Below are positions 1 through 9,400 of a DNA stretch of 14,070 bases, one piece after another. The stretch lies in the NCBI GenBank assembly GCA_018714645.1, contig DVND01000075.1, positions 1-14,070 on the forward strand, written 5' to 3'. Position numbers and translations under genes: made by a program. Each line of letters begins with the position of its first letter. The stretch's first letter is position 1. Origin of the DNA: Candidatus Avimonoglobus intestinipullorum (GTDB taxonomy: Bacteria > Bacillota > Clostridia > UBA1381). The notes under the pieces are model-generated. The model was not told the DNA's origin, did no database searches, and saw nothing but the letters and a program-made list of their open reading frames with translations.

Positions 1-47
1 CCCCTCGGGGTACTTTTCCTCGGGCAGGAAAAGTACCCAAAAGTGCC
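1..47 (+). repeat. Palindromic intergenic repeat, copy R1 (runs to window edge)
   Basis: A 13-bp perfect inverted repeat (8-20 and 26-38, arm GGGTACTTTTCCT) with a 5-nt loop, followed by CAAAAGTGCC. A related copy lies in inverted orientation at 675-721. The two stems differ by paired changes (TAC/GTA here against TGCC/GGCA there) that keep the pairing, which suggests selection on the hairpin. It is GC-rich against the AT-rich regulator gene next to it. It could be an interspersed REP-like element; the rest of the genome is needed to prove that. The left boundary may lie outside the window. Confidence 0.6.
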
Positions 48-65
48 TTTTTATGCGCGCCTCAG

Positions 66-128
66 GTCAAAATTGTTTTTCCTGATTCCATGCGCACTGC
101 GGTGCGCTCGGAAAAAACAAATTTTGAC
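66..128. repeat. Long imperfect inverted repeat with nested hairpin
   Basis: The left arm 66-82 (GTCAAAATTGTTTTTCC) pairs with 110-128, whose complement is GTCAAAATTTGTTTTTTCC; only two single-base bulges break the pairing. Inside the loop is a second hairpin, GCGCAC (92-97) with GTGCGC (102-107) around a TGCG tetraloop. It lies downstream of the stop codon of the minus-strand regulator gene ending at 200, so it may end or protect that transcript, or it may belong to the same intergenic repeat unit as 1-47. No coding sequence is supported in 1-199. Confidence 0.6.
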
Positions 129-199
129 ATTCGGCCCCACCCGATGCGACAGGGCGCAGCGGTGGAGTCCGCCGGCGCGCCAATGGGGCAAAGGGGAAT

Positions 200-424
200 T
201 TATTCTTTTTCATTATATAATAAATATGGCTTATCGCTTCGTTCCAATAGATAATCCATGGAACAGTCCAAGCATTTTGCAATACCAAGCAGAATTGGTG
301 TTCTCATTTGTATTTTCCCGGTTTCAAATCTCAAATATTTCTCAACAGAAATATCCAAACATGTAGCCATCTGCTGTGGTGTAATGCCGCGTGCTTCTCT
401 TAGTTCTCTAATGCGCTTTAACAT
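200..424 (-). CDS. Small XRE/Cro-C1-type helix-turn-helix transcriptional regulator
   Basis: A 74-aa protein made almost entirely of one HTH_3-type DNA-binding domain (about residues 4-62). The pattern fits the family: IRELREARGITPQQMA for helices 1-2, then the recognition segment LDISVEKYLRFETGK, then an amphipathic helix and the usual closing CLDCSMDYLLERSD. There is no sensing or dimerisation extension, so it is a minimal single-domain regulator acting in the cytoplasm. The ATG at 424 is preceded by AGGAGG with good spacing. Upstream DNA is very AT-rich with two TATAAT hexamers. Both sides are bounded by GC-rich hairpin repeats, and base composition differs sharply from enolase and RodA. 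No phage, toxin or transposase partner is visible. The fold is confident; target genes are unknown. It could control its own promoter or genes left of the window. Confidence 0.85.
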   Translation of the reverse strand: MLKRIRELREARGITPQQMATCLDISVEKYLRFETGKIQMRTPILLGIAKCLDCSMDYLLERSDKPYLLYNEKE

Positions 425-459
425 AAAAATCCTCCTATAAACTTAAACAATCTACGTAA

Positions 460-503
460 ATTATATAGGAAAAATTATAAAAAGTTTAACCATAGAAAGT
501 TAA
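460..503 (-). promoter_or_regulatory. Candidate promoter region of the XRE regulator gene
   Basis: Two minus-strand TATAAT hexamers occur upstream of the regulator start, at 460-465 and 474-479. The second has a weak -35-like TTAACT (498-503) at 18 bp; the first has no good -35 box. The palindrome TACGTA (453-458) lies just downstream of the first and could be an operator half of an autoregulated promoter. Only the -10 hexamers are convincing. Confidence 0.4.
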
Positions 504-674
504 TATTAAAAAGATTTATTTTTTCCCCTTTTGCCTCATAAGTGTACCAGCAGACTTCGCTATTGTAAAAATAAAGTAAATATTTACCCAGGGCACAGAC
601 CGGGCGCATTGGCGGGGCGCAAAGGAACTGTTGTAATGTTCCGAGTAACCGCAATTCCAGCCGTCCGCAGGACG
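504..674. other. Gene-free stretch, AT-rich then GC-rich
   Basis: No reading frame here has a ribosome binding site plus protein-like composition. The first half (to about 590) is AT-rich. The second half turns GC-rich and contains small inverted repeats: GGAAC (632-636 region) with GTTCC nearby, and CCGTCC (661-666) with GGACGG (670-675), the latter followed by CTCTTTT. These probably belong to the palindromic repeat unit at 675-721 rather than to a gene. Confidence 0.4.
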
Positions 675-721
675 GGCTCTTTTGGTGCCTTTTCCAGCTC
701 GTGGGAAAAGGCACTCGGGGG
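675..721 (-). repeat. Palindromic intergenic repeat, copy R2 (inverted relative to R1)
   Basis: Hairpin with 11-bp perfect arms, GTGCCTTTTCC (685-695) and GGAAAAGGCAC (704-714), loop 8 nt. Read on the minus strand, the order is C-rich start, hairpin, then CAAAAGAGCC, matching copy R1 at 1-47 (CAAAAGTGCC) in layout and in most positions. The two copies face each other with the HTH regulator gene between them. Confidence 0.55.
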
Positions 722-755
722 GATAGGGAAAATAAATTTAGGGAGTAAAATTGCA

Positions 756-787
756 GGGCGGGGGCCGAAACAGGCCCGCCCGTTTTT
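756..787 (+). terminator. GC-rich hairpin with T-run, terminator-like
   Basis: Left arm 756-766 (GGGCGGGGGCC) pairs with 773-781 (GGCCCGCCC) with a 2-nt bulge, followed by TTTTT at 783-787. On the plus strand this has the form of a Rho-independent terminator, but no plus-strand gene lies upstream. It may be part of the intergenic repeat cluster, or protect against antisense transcription into enolase. Confidence 0.4.
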
Positions 788-851
788 ATAACGCGGAAAA
801 GGGAAAGCTTTCCAAGATTAATGCACTCGGCGGGAGTCGAAACAGCCACGG

Positions 852-883
852 TAAAATAAAAAAGCGGTTTTCACCGCTTTTTT
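852..883 (-). terminator. Rho-independent terminator of enolase
   Basis: Perfect 11-bp stem (858-868 with 873-883), core AAAGCGGT/ACCGCTTT, loop TTTC. Read on the minus strand it directly follows the enolase stop codon, sharing its last base, and is followed by a T-rich tract. The A/T flanks make it look usable in both directions. Confidence 0.85.
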
Positions 884-2166
884 CATTTCCCGCAGCATTG
901 CGCCCCATACTCCGCCGTAAAGCACAGCTCCTGCTCAATGCGCAGCAACTGATTGTATTTTGCCACGCGGTCAGTGCGGCTGGGCGCGCCGGTCTTGATC
1001 TGCCCGGCATTGGTTGCAACGGCAATGTCCGCAATGGTGGTGTCCTCGGTTTCGCCGCTGCGGTGGGAAATAACCGCCGTATAACCCGCCCGGTGCGCCA
1101 TTTCCACAGCTTCCAGGGCTTCCGTCAGCGTCCCGATTTGATTCACCTTCACCAGGATGGAGTTGCCCACCTGCAGGTCAATGCCTTTTTTCAGCCGTTC
1201 GCTGTTGGTGACAAATAAATCGTCCCCCACAAGCTGGATTTTGCCGCCCAATTGCTTTGTCAGCTCCTGCCAGCCCTCCCAGTCGTCCTCCGCCAGGCCG
1301 TCCTCAATGGAGAAAATGGGGTAGCGGTTGGATAAATCCTCCCAATATGCAATTAATTCCTGCTTGGTTTTGACCGTGCCCGCTTTCGGGAGCTTGTATG
1401 TCCCGTCCTTCTGCATCCACTCGCTGGAGGCCGCATCGATGGCAATTTTAAAATCAATCCCCGGCTTATACCCAGCCTTTTCAATGGCGCTGACAATTAC
1501 CTCCAGCGCCTGCTCGTCCGCCTCCAGATTTGGCGCAAAGCCGCCTTCATCGCCCACGGCGGTGGTGTTTCCCATATCCGAAAGCACCTTTTTCAAAGCG
1601 TGGAACACCTCGCTGCACTGGCGCAGCCCCTCTTTAAAGCATTTTGCGCCCACAGGCATAATCATAAATTCCTGGATGTCCACATTGTTATTGGCATGGG
1701 CGCCGCCGTTTAAAATATTCATCATGGGCACCGGCAGCGTGTGGGCGTTCACGCCGCCGATATACTGGTACAGCGGCACGCCCAGGCATTCCGCCGCCGC
1801 CCGCGCCGCCGCCAGCGAAACGCCCAAAATCGCGTTTGCGCCTAAATTGCCCTTATTTTTCGTGCCGTCCAGCGTACACATTTTCTGGTCGATCGCCCGC
1901 TGGTCCAACACGTTCATGCCCACAATGCAGTCCGCAATTTTTGTATTCACGTTTTCCACCGCATTTTTAACGCCCTTTCCGTTATAGCGGTCCTTCTCGC
2001 CGTCGCGCAGCTCCACAGCCTCGAACACGCCCGTGGACGCGCCGGAGGGCACAATCGCCCGGCCCATGGTATTGCCCGCGTAAACCTCCACCTCCACCGT
2101 CGGATTCCCGCGGGAATCCATGACCTCCCGTGCAAAAATGTCTGTGATTTCAATGTACTGTTTCAT
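883..2166 (-). CDS. eno: Enolase (phosphopyruvate hydratase)
   Basis: Catalyses 2-phosphoglycerate to phosphoenolpyruvate plus water in glycolysis; a cytoplasmic, usually multimeric Mg-dependent enzyme. At 427 aa it is full length. Visible hallmarks are the mobile loop SGAST (41-45), His157 in NGGAHANN, GDEGGFAPN with Glu207, the three Mg ligands Asp244 (IAIDAAS), Glu288 (SIEDGLAEDDW) and Asp315 (LVGDDLFVTN), the catalytic Lys340 in LVKVNQIGTL, and the signature SHRSGETED (367-375). A GTG at 2175 would add three residues, but it overlaps the AGGAG itself; the ATG at 2166 lies 8 nt after AGGAG and is preferred. A terminator lies between rodA and this gene, so it is probably transcribed alone, although I see no convincing -35/-10 pair in the 79-bp gap. 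Nothing in it is broken. Confidence 0.98.
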   Translation of the reverse strand: MKQYIEITDIFAREVMDSRGNPTVEVEVYAGNTMGRAIVPSGASTGVFEAVELRDGEKDRYNGKGVKNAVENVNTKIADCIVGMNVLDQRAIDQKMCTLDGTKNKGNLGANAILGVSLAAARAAAECLGVPLYQYIGGVNAHTLPVPMMNILNGGAHANNNVDIQEFMIMPVGAKCFKEGLRQCSEVFHALKKVLSDMGNTTAVGDEGGFAPNLEADEQALEVIVSAIEKAGYKPGIDFKIAIDAASSEWMQKDGTYKLPKAGTVKTKQELIAYWEDLSNRYPIFSIEDGLAEDDWEGWQELTKQLGGKIQLVGDDLFVTNSERLKKGIDLQVGNSILVKVNQIGTLTEALEAVEMAHRAGYTAVISHRSGETEDTTIADIAVATNAGQIKTGAPSRTDRVAKYNQLLRIEQELCFTAEYGAQCCGK

Positions 2167-2223
2167 TTCATCCACTCCTTTTCTGCATGTAGTATTGGAA
2201 AAAAAGTGGCAATTTATGCATAC

Positions 2224-2245
2224 AAAAAGAGGGCGCGCGCCCTCC
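2224..2245 (-). terminator. Rho-independent terminator of rodA
   Basis: A 16-bp perfect palindrome, GAGGGCGCGCGCCCTC (2229-2244), directly downstream of the rodA stop codon and followed on the minus strand by TTTTT (2228-2224). It separates rodA from enolase transcription. Confidence 0.85.
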
Positions 2246-3352
2246 TTAAAAAATCTGTTTTTTATTGCGCAGCGAGACGCTCAGCACCAGCCCGACGGCA
2301 ATCAGGTTGGTGACCAGCGACGTGCCGCCGTAGCTGATAAACGGCAGGGGGATCCCCGTCACCGGCATCAGGCCGATGCACATGCCGATATTTTCAAAGG
2401 TGTGGAAAATCAGCATCGCCGCAACGCCTGTGCAGATATAGCGGCCAAACAGGCTCGTGGTGCCGCGGGCCACGCGGATGCAGCGGAAGATGATGATAAA
2501 CAGCAGCGCGACCACAGCAACCGCGCCGACAAAGCCCAGCTCCTCTGCAATGACGCTGAAAATAAAATCTGTGGACTTTGTGGGCAAAAAGCCCATCTGG
2601 TTCTGCGTCCCCTGCAGCAGGCCCTTGCCGAAAAGCTGCCCGGAGCCCACCGCAATTTTCGATTGGATCACGTTATAGCCGCTGCCCAGCGGGTCCAGGT
2701 CGGGGTTGAAAAACACCTGAATACGGTGCTGCTGGTACGGGCTCAGCACGAAAAAATATGCCAGCGGCGCCATGACAACCCCCAGTCCTAACACAGCGAG
2801 GATGTATTTATAGGAAAGCCCCGCCACAAACAGCATCACAAAAAACATGAAAAAGAACACCAGCGAGCTCCCCAAGTCCGGCTGGAGCAAAATCAGGCCC
2901 ACAATTACCAGCATATGCACCAGCAGCAGCAACAGCGTACGAAGCTTGTTGATATGCTCCTGTACCCTCGTCAGATGGTAAGAAAAGGTGATGATAAACG
3001 CCACCTTGGCAATTTCAGCGGGCTGGATCCCGATAGGCCCGAAGCGGATCCAGCTCTTTGCGCCCCAGGTCCCTGCCTCCCCGATGAGGAGCACCAGCAC
3101 CAGCAGCAAGACGCTGGCGGCATATATATATTTCACCAGATATGCAAACTGTTCAAAATCGAAGATTGTCAAAATCAGCAGCAGCACCATCCCTAAGCCA
3201 AATGCGGCAGACTGGATGATGACGTTGGACAGCGTCCCCAGGGAATGGGTCGCCGTGAAAATCGCCAGGATGCCGTACAGGCAGGTGATGATTACAAAAA
3301 ACAGCAGCGGTTTGTCAAAACCCGTAGCCGACAAGGATTTGCGTTGCGCCAT
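2246..3352 (-). CDS. rodA: Peptidoglycan glycosyltransferase RodA (SEDS family)
   Basis: An integral membrane SEDS-family enzyme that polymerises lipid II into glycan strands together with a class B penicillin-binding protein, chiefly during side-wall elongation. It has 368 aa with about ten hydrophobic helices, the usual size. Conserved features are KSWIRFGPIGIQPAEIAK (about 99-116, with Glu113 and Lys116), LLQPDLGSSL (155-164), the extracellular-loop motif TDFIFSVIAEE with putative catalytic Asp262, and the C-terminal signature TGIPLPFISYGGTSL (332-346). FtsW and SpoVE are close relatives; the short N-terminus and overall sequence favour RodA, but the paralogue is not proven. The ATG at 3352 has AAGGAA upstream with 9-nt spacing. 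It has its own promoter and terminator. No mreBCD or class B PBP gene is next to it. Confidence 0.92.
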   Translation of the reverse strand: MAQRKSLSATGFDKPLLFFVIITCLYGILAIFTATHSLGTLSNVIIQSAAFGLGMVLLLILTIFDFEQFAYLVKYIYAASVLLLVLVLLIGEAGTWGAKSWIRFGPIGIQPAEIAKVAFIITFSYHLTRVQEHINKLRTLLLLLVHMLVIVGLILLQPDLGSSLVFFFMFFVMLFVAGLSYKYILAVLGLGVVMAPLAYFFVLSPYQQHRIQVFFNPDLDPLGSGYNVIQSKIAVGSGQLFGKGLLQGTQNQMGFLPTKSTDFIFSVIAEELGFVGAVAVVALLFIIIFRCIRVARGTTSLFGRYICTGVAAMLIFHTFENIGMCIGLMPVTGIPLPFISYGGTSLVTNLIAVGLVLSVSLRNKKQIF

Positions 3353-3387
3353 GGCTGTAAGTTCCTTTCCTTTTATTCCTATTGTAC

Positions 3388-3416
3388 ATTATACCCCGAA
3401 CAGCCCCGGAATGCAA
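3388..3416 (-). promoter_or_regulatory. Promoter of rodA
   Basis: On the minus strand, TTGCAT (3411-3416), 17-bp spacer, TATAAT (3388-3393), ending 35 bp before the start codon. The -10 is perfect and the -35 is partial (TTG conserved). It fits a housekeeping sigma-A promoter. Confidence 0.7.
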
Positions 3417-3450
3417 CAACAGTTTTTTTATTCTCCCAAAAAAACAGCCC

Positions 3451-3487
3451 AAAAGCGAATCCCCCTGTGAGCATCACAGGGGGATTC
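3451..3487 (-). terminator. Strong terminator of the glycosidase operon
   Basis: Perfect 14-bp stem (3457-3470 with 3474-3487; arm GAATCCCCCTGTGA) and 3-nt loop GCA, beginning one base after the giant gene's stop codon. On the minus strand it is followed by CTTTT and, a little further, a run of seven T. This marks the end of the operon starting near 12511. Confidence 0.9.
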
Positions 3488-3488
3488 A

Positions 3489-6400
3489 TCAAAATTTCTC
3501 CGTTGTTGTGTACGCATAGGGCGTCATATATTCGTCCCAAATAAACAGTTTTATCTGATTCGCACCTTCTGTCATGGCAAGGTCCTGTGTAACCGGCGTC
3601 TCGGCGCCCGCTTCCGCGTTTATATCCGCGCGGTGCACCTGCAAAAGCGCCCCGTCCCGGTATAGCGCCGCATAGCAAGATACCTCCCGCGCCGGGCCGG
3701 GATTATACACCGCATACCTGAGCTTTCCGGTATCTGTATTATATGCAAAATCACAGATACGCATGGACAAGCGCCCTTCTTCCTCCGGCACCGTCACCCG
3801 GACAGTATAGGTCCTGCGCTCTTCAATATACTGTTTTTCCATATGTTCGTCATAGATATAACGGCGGTTGTCAAAGGTTTCAATGGTGATGACCTGCGTC
3901 CCCGGCTGGACAGCAACCATCTGTGTCCCGGCTTCTGCGGCTTCTCCATTTATTTTAATCTGCGCGCCATCGTCAAAAAGGACGGTTTTCAGCGTAACCG
4001 CCGCCGTCCCCGCAGGAACGGATACGTTGTAGGCATACACACCGCTGTGGAACGCCGGGGACAGAACCCCCTCCTCCACCGACAGCTCCTTCAGGGAAGC
4101 GTCATACTCCTGCCGGGCGGTGGAATACAAGGACGCCACTGCAAAGTCCATGCTCAAAAAATTATTACTGTACACACTTTCCATATGGCGTTGCTGGTCA
4201 TCTGCCTGCGCCGTGACAGTATAATTACCCACATCGGGCGTAATTTGGGAACTGCCTGCGCCGCCGGAATTTGCAGCCAGTACCCGTACTTCGCCGGGGG
4301 CCAGGCCGTCGGTGGTCGCATCGTGCCAGGTGGTGGTCAGGCCCGGGATTTTAAAGGGGATCCCCACAATGACCCCTTCCGGCCACGCGCCGCGGCCTGC
4401 ATTGCGCACCTCCGCCCGGAATTGAACGGCGTCGCCCGCTGTCGGCTGCGCCGGTTCCATGGCAATGCCCTGTACAATCAAATCCGGCAGCGGAAGCTCC
4501 TCCACCCGGATGCTATTGATTGTGACGCTGCCCGCGTTCCCCGCCGCCGCTTCAAAGGCTAATACATCCGCACCCTTGACAATATGGGCGCTGCCGTGCG
4601 CTGTTTCCATCTCTGCCGCGGCTGCGCCGCCGCCCTCCGGCACAGTGATTTCCGCCACAACCCGGCCGCCGGCTTTGATATTGAGCGTGTCGCCCGCCGC
4701 GCCATCCACATCCAGGATGAATTTATAAAACCCGCTGTAGTTAAAGAATACATCATATTGCGCAGACGCGCCTGATCCCAGGACCACCGCGCCGCCTGCC
4801 GCAGAAGCATCGCCGGACGCGCCGGTAAAGGCAGCCGGCGGGATCTCCCCGGCTGCGGCCGCATTGTAAACAATCGGCAGCGGCATTTCAAGGGCGCTGT
4901 CCACGCTGCCATCCGACTGCTGGTTGAGCGCCGGGCTGATTTCCACCGCCGGATCAGGCTTCAGCGCCGCTTTGGGCATATCCCCTGCTTCGATATTTGC
5001 GGGAAGCAGGAACCGGCCGGTATCATCCCTGTCTTGCATCGGATAGGGCGTATCGAACAGGATATATTCCAAATCAAAGGAGGAGCCGGAGCCGCCTGTT
5101 GACGCAATGGTGACCGATGCGTCCCCCGGCTCCATATAAAATGGCTCCGTTTGCAGAAGCACGTATTTCCCGCCGGTATTCTCCAGCTGCTGCGTGATTA
5201 ATTCCACGCCGTTCCGCTTGATCTGGAACCCGGCGGTGTCACTGGTCACTTTGATTTTCATGGTCGCGGAAAAATAACCCTGGTTTTTCCCGTATTCGTC
5301 CTTATCCACATGGATGTTAAAATACGCTTCTGCGCCGCCGCGGATGAAAATGAGCGGATCAGCCGCCGTGTCCCGGTGCTGCACATTGCCGTTATAAGCC
5401 ATATCGTCCTTTGTAATCACCTGAAGGCCATCGGTCTTGTTGCCGTCCGCATCCAACGCATAAGGCACGGGGATACAGTTTTCTAATTTTTCGATTGCCT
5501 CAGAGCTGGGCGCGGAAGGCTGCGGGAAATTCGTTTTTATAAAATCCTCATAATCCGCCGCACCAATGGGATAACTGCTGGTGGTGGCCTTATAAAGGCG
5601 GAACCGTTTGCCGCCGCCGTCCTTAAATACAATGCGCACCGTGTGCAGCCCGTCCTCCAGGCCCTCTTGATCCAGCACCGTTTCACCGGTGGCCGGGTCT
5701 TTTTTATAGGTATCCAGCCCGCTGCGGGAATACACGATGACATTGGAGCCTTCATTGAAATATGCGGGGTTGACGTTTTCGCCGTCAATTTTACCGTCCA
5801 CATACACATCAAAACGCCCTGCGTCCGCCGCCGCGTCCCCATACAGGGCAAACGCGGAGCCTTCAAAGGTAAAGCTCACGCTGTCCGGCTCTTCCGTGGT
5901 CTGGGCAAAGCGGGCGCCGTCGTCCCGGATCCAGGCATCCCCCGCATAAGCCATTTTGGGATTGTTATAATGCACATTGACCACAAAGGGCACGGTGCTG
6001 TCGTTGCCGTCGTCCAAGTCCGGCAGCACGACCTGCACCACTTCGCTTTCCGGCGATTCATTCCCATAAAAATCCACTGCCCGGAGCATATACCGGTATT
6101 CTTTCCCATTCGAAACCGCGTTGTCCGTGTAGGTTACGCCGCTTACCGTCATGCGTTTTGTGAAGGGCGAAAATGCCTCGTCCGTCCCTTTTTCCCGTTC
6201 TGCGCGGTACAGGACGTACCGGGCAACCTCTTTATCGTCATAGGAGGGCGCCCAATTGAGCACCACCTTGCCCCAGCCGTCCGCTTCATATGTACCGGTG
6301 AACGCCTCCGGCGCAGTGGGAGCGGCAGTGTCCTGCGCCTGCAGGATATACTGCACCGTATCGCCGGCGGCAAGGGTTTCATGAAATACCAGCTCGCCAT

Positions 6401-9400
6401 TTGCATCCGGCACCAGCGCATCGGTATAGGACAGGGCCTCTCCCAATGTCAGCCCCGGGCCGTAACGCTCCCCTTTATAGGGCGTTGCTTCCGGCATCTT
6501 GATTTTCACATCAAATGTAACGTCCCTGCGTTCGAAATTGGTAAACGTCACAAGCACCTTATCCGATTTCGCCCCCGTCGCCAGCGCCGGCAGGGTGGAC
6601 GTATCCACAGCGCGGACATATTTTGCCTCATACTGCGACGTATCCGCCTCCGTGTAGCGGTAGGCGAGCGGCTTTCCATGCGTCCCGTAAGCGCCGTTCA
6701 GGCGGCGCAGCACGTTGGCCCTGGTCTCCGTGCCCACTTCCGCGGCAGGCGCTTCATGCTGACGGATTTCCTCCACCTGGTAATGATCCCAATCGTTTGC
6801 ATCTTCAAATACCGCAAATTCAGGATACCAGCCCGCATGGATATTCTGATGCCGCGCAAAGCCTAAATTGCCCCGGAGCTCCCGGTCGAACACCGCCGTA
6901 TTTTGCGCTTCTGCATAATATACCTGCGCGGCATTGCCAAAACCGTGCCCGTCGGAACAGCCGGTCTCGCTGATAAACAGCTCCTTGCCATATCCGTCCC
7001 CAAAGTCCGGATGAGAGAGCAGCGTCTCAGAAAGCAGCCCGCCCCGCGGCTGCTCCACGGCGGTGCCCGCATAGGAATGCCCGCCGATCATATCCGCATA
7101 GCCGTCAATGTCCGCCCGCTGCTCGGGGACCCGGGCATAGGTTTCCTGCCGGAATGCCCAGCCCGGCGCGATGAGCTTCAAGTGGGGCGCATAACCGGAA
7201 CGGGATTCATCCAGCCATTTTGTAAACGCCGTCAGGGAACGCTTTGTCGTCTTGAACAGCCCCGGTTCGTTTTCAATTTCCACGCCGCCCAGCAAGCTGC
7301 CGTACTGGGTAAAATAACCGGCGATCTGCTCTTTCCATTTTTCCGATATATACCCATTGGCAGCCACCTGATCCTCCGGGCCGCTGCGAGTATCATTGCC
7401 CTCGCGCGTGATGGTACCTGAAATGTAAAGCGCGATCGGTTCCACATTCAACTGCTTATGCAGCTCCAAATACTGCCGGTTGGAGGATTCCCATTCATAT
7501 TCCGCACCATACCAGTTGCCATAACGGATATAGGAGCCGGTATAGGCAAATCCCAGCCATTTCACACCAAAAGGCAGAAAATGCAGCCCGGTGCTCCGGT
7601 CTGCCCCGCGGGGCGCTTCCAAGCTTGTGGAAAGCGTGTTATACCGTCCGTGAATGGGATCCGATATGGGCGCGGCAAGCGCACTGAGGGATAAGTAATC
7701 CCATTCCCACCAGGTGAACTGATCGATGTAATCCGTGGCATACAGCCCCCGGTCGGTGCGCAGCAGCAATTCGTTCCTGCCGGTTTTCAGCATTTCCTTG
7801 GGGATGTATAAACGGTATGTGGTCTTAAATTTTGTCACCTGGTTCTGCGGGTATGCCTGCCCAACAATGGTTTCTGCATCTTTAAAACGGATCATGCCGT
7901 TATGCTCCGCAAACAGATGGACCGGATAACGCTGCCCATCCGCGCCCTCCAGAAAATTGCCGTCCGTGCCGTTGCAGGCCACAATGTCCACATTCGGATT
8001 GCCGTAAAATTCGTGGTTCCCGGTATATAATACCTGGTTTTGATCATAAGACGCCAAGCTTTCGTCAACCAGCCGCAGGGTGTTGATATCAAACAGGAAA
8101 TCCGCGCCGTACCCCCCCTGTCCGTCCGCCAGCTTTCCAATCAGCCTGCCGGTCTTTGAATCCGTGCGGTAGCCGGCAAATTCATCCGGGTCTGCCCCGT
8201 TCCCGGACAAACCGGTGATTTGCAGCATTCCCGCCATGGTACCGTTGGAAAATACCGCCATCTGGGGGATACACTGATGTGCATCCAATATTTTCACCTG
8301 CATTAATAATCCGTTTTCTGGGATGCTGTCCAAATTGTAATGGAGCTTCATCTGTGCGCCAGTGACAGCATGCAGCCCCTTCGGAACCGCGCTCCAGTCC
8401 GTTTGCTCTTCCCAGCCGGCGGGAATGTCCAGCTCCACATTGCCGCCGTAATCCGAAAATTCCGCCGAACTATCGTCCGGCGTGCCCAGCCGCCAAAGCA
8501 GGGCATCCCGCTGATACCGGACGGATGTCTCCGCCGCTTCCGATTTCCGCCCGCCATTGACTGCGACCACCTTATACACATACTCCGCACCCTCGGTCTG
8601 GCCCCGGTGTTCATAGGCCTGCTGAATGCCGGATAAGTCGGCCGGCACCGTTCCCAGCAGCGTATCCCCCTCATAGAGTTCATAGCTCTGCGCCGTGGCA
8701 GAGGTATCCCATGTCAGGCGCACGCCATCCAGCGCACCGTCGGCCTCAAGAAGCGCCGCCGTCAGGCCGCCGGGAATAATCGGCCTTGCCGCCAGCGTCA
8801 CAGGCGTGCTTTGCGCCGACTCCATCCCCCCGCTGTTTTTCACAGAGACTGCAAACGCATATGTCTGCCCATCCTGCACGTTATTATACCGAAAAGTAAC
8901 CGTATCCCCTTCTGCGGGCTGTGTCACCGTCGCCGCAGCCGCGCCATTGACATACACTTGATAAGCGGCTGTGGAAGCGTTTTGGCTCCTGTCCCAAGTG
9001 AGCACGGCAGCGCCGTCCCGTTCCTCAACCCGCAGGCCCGTGGGCGCCACAGGCGCGGGCATGCCGGATACCTGTACATAATAAAGCTGCAAATTGGTTT
9101 TATAAGCGGGATTATCCGCAAAGCGGATGGTGTTTTTCCCCGCTTTCAGCGGCACCGTCCAGGTCTTGCTGTCCTTATATACGCTCCAACTATTGCCGTT
9201 GACCAGATATTTCTGTTCCAGCATTGTGCCGTTGACCAAGAGATCCACATAATAATTGTATGAATCTGACGCATTGCCGCTGACAGAATAGTTGAAAAAG
9301 AAGCTGTAATCCCCGTCTTCGGGCACATCGAAGGTCACATCCACATAGGATTCCCCGGATTGGCCCCAATCGAACCAGGCGACACGGCCCCCGCCCAGGT

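Noticed and set aside
43..366. Plus-strand frame over the repeat region and HTH gene
   Set aside because: Runs through the palindromic repeats and is antisense to a convincing HTH domain.
531..791. Plus-strand frame in the eno-HTH intergenic region
   Set aside because: No ribosome binding site and the translation follows the hairpin repeats; no protein-like domain pattern.
751..1218. Plus-strand open frame opposite the enolase C-terminus
   Set aside because: It reads through a terminator-like hairpin and is antisense to the enolase signature region; no supporting start site.
2164..2175. GTG start of enolase giving a 430-aa form
   Set aside because: The GTG overlaps the Shine-Dalgarno sequence itself; the ATG three codons later has correct spacing.
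2120..2791. Plus-strand open frame across the eno-rodA junction
   Set aside because: Antisense to the conserved enolase start and RodA C-terminus and crossing their terminator; composition (His/Gln/Ala/Asp) is that of a shadow frame.
5643..6866. Open frame of 407 codons on the plus strand inside the giant gene
   Set aside because: No ribosome binding site, low-complexity Arg/His/Ile composition typical of the antisense of GC-rich coding DNA, and fully covered by well-supported domains on the other strand.
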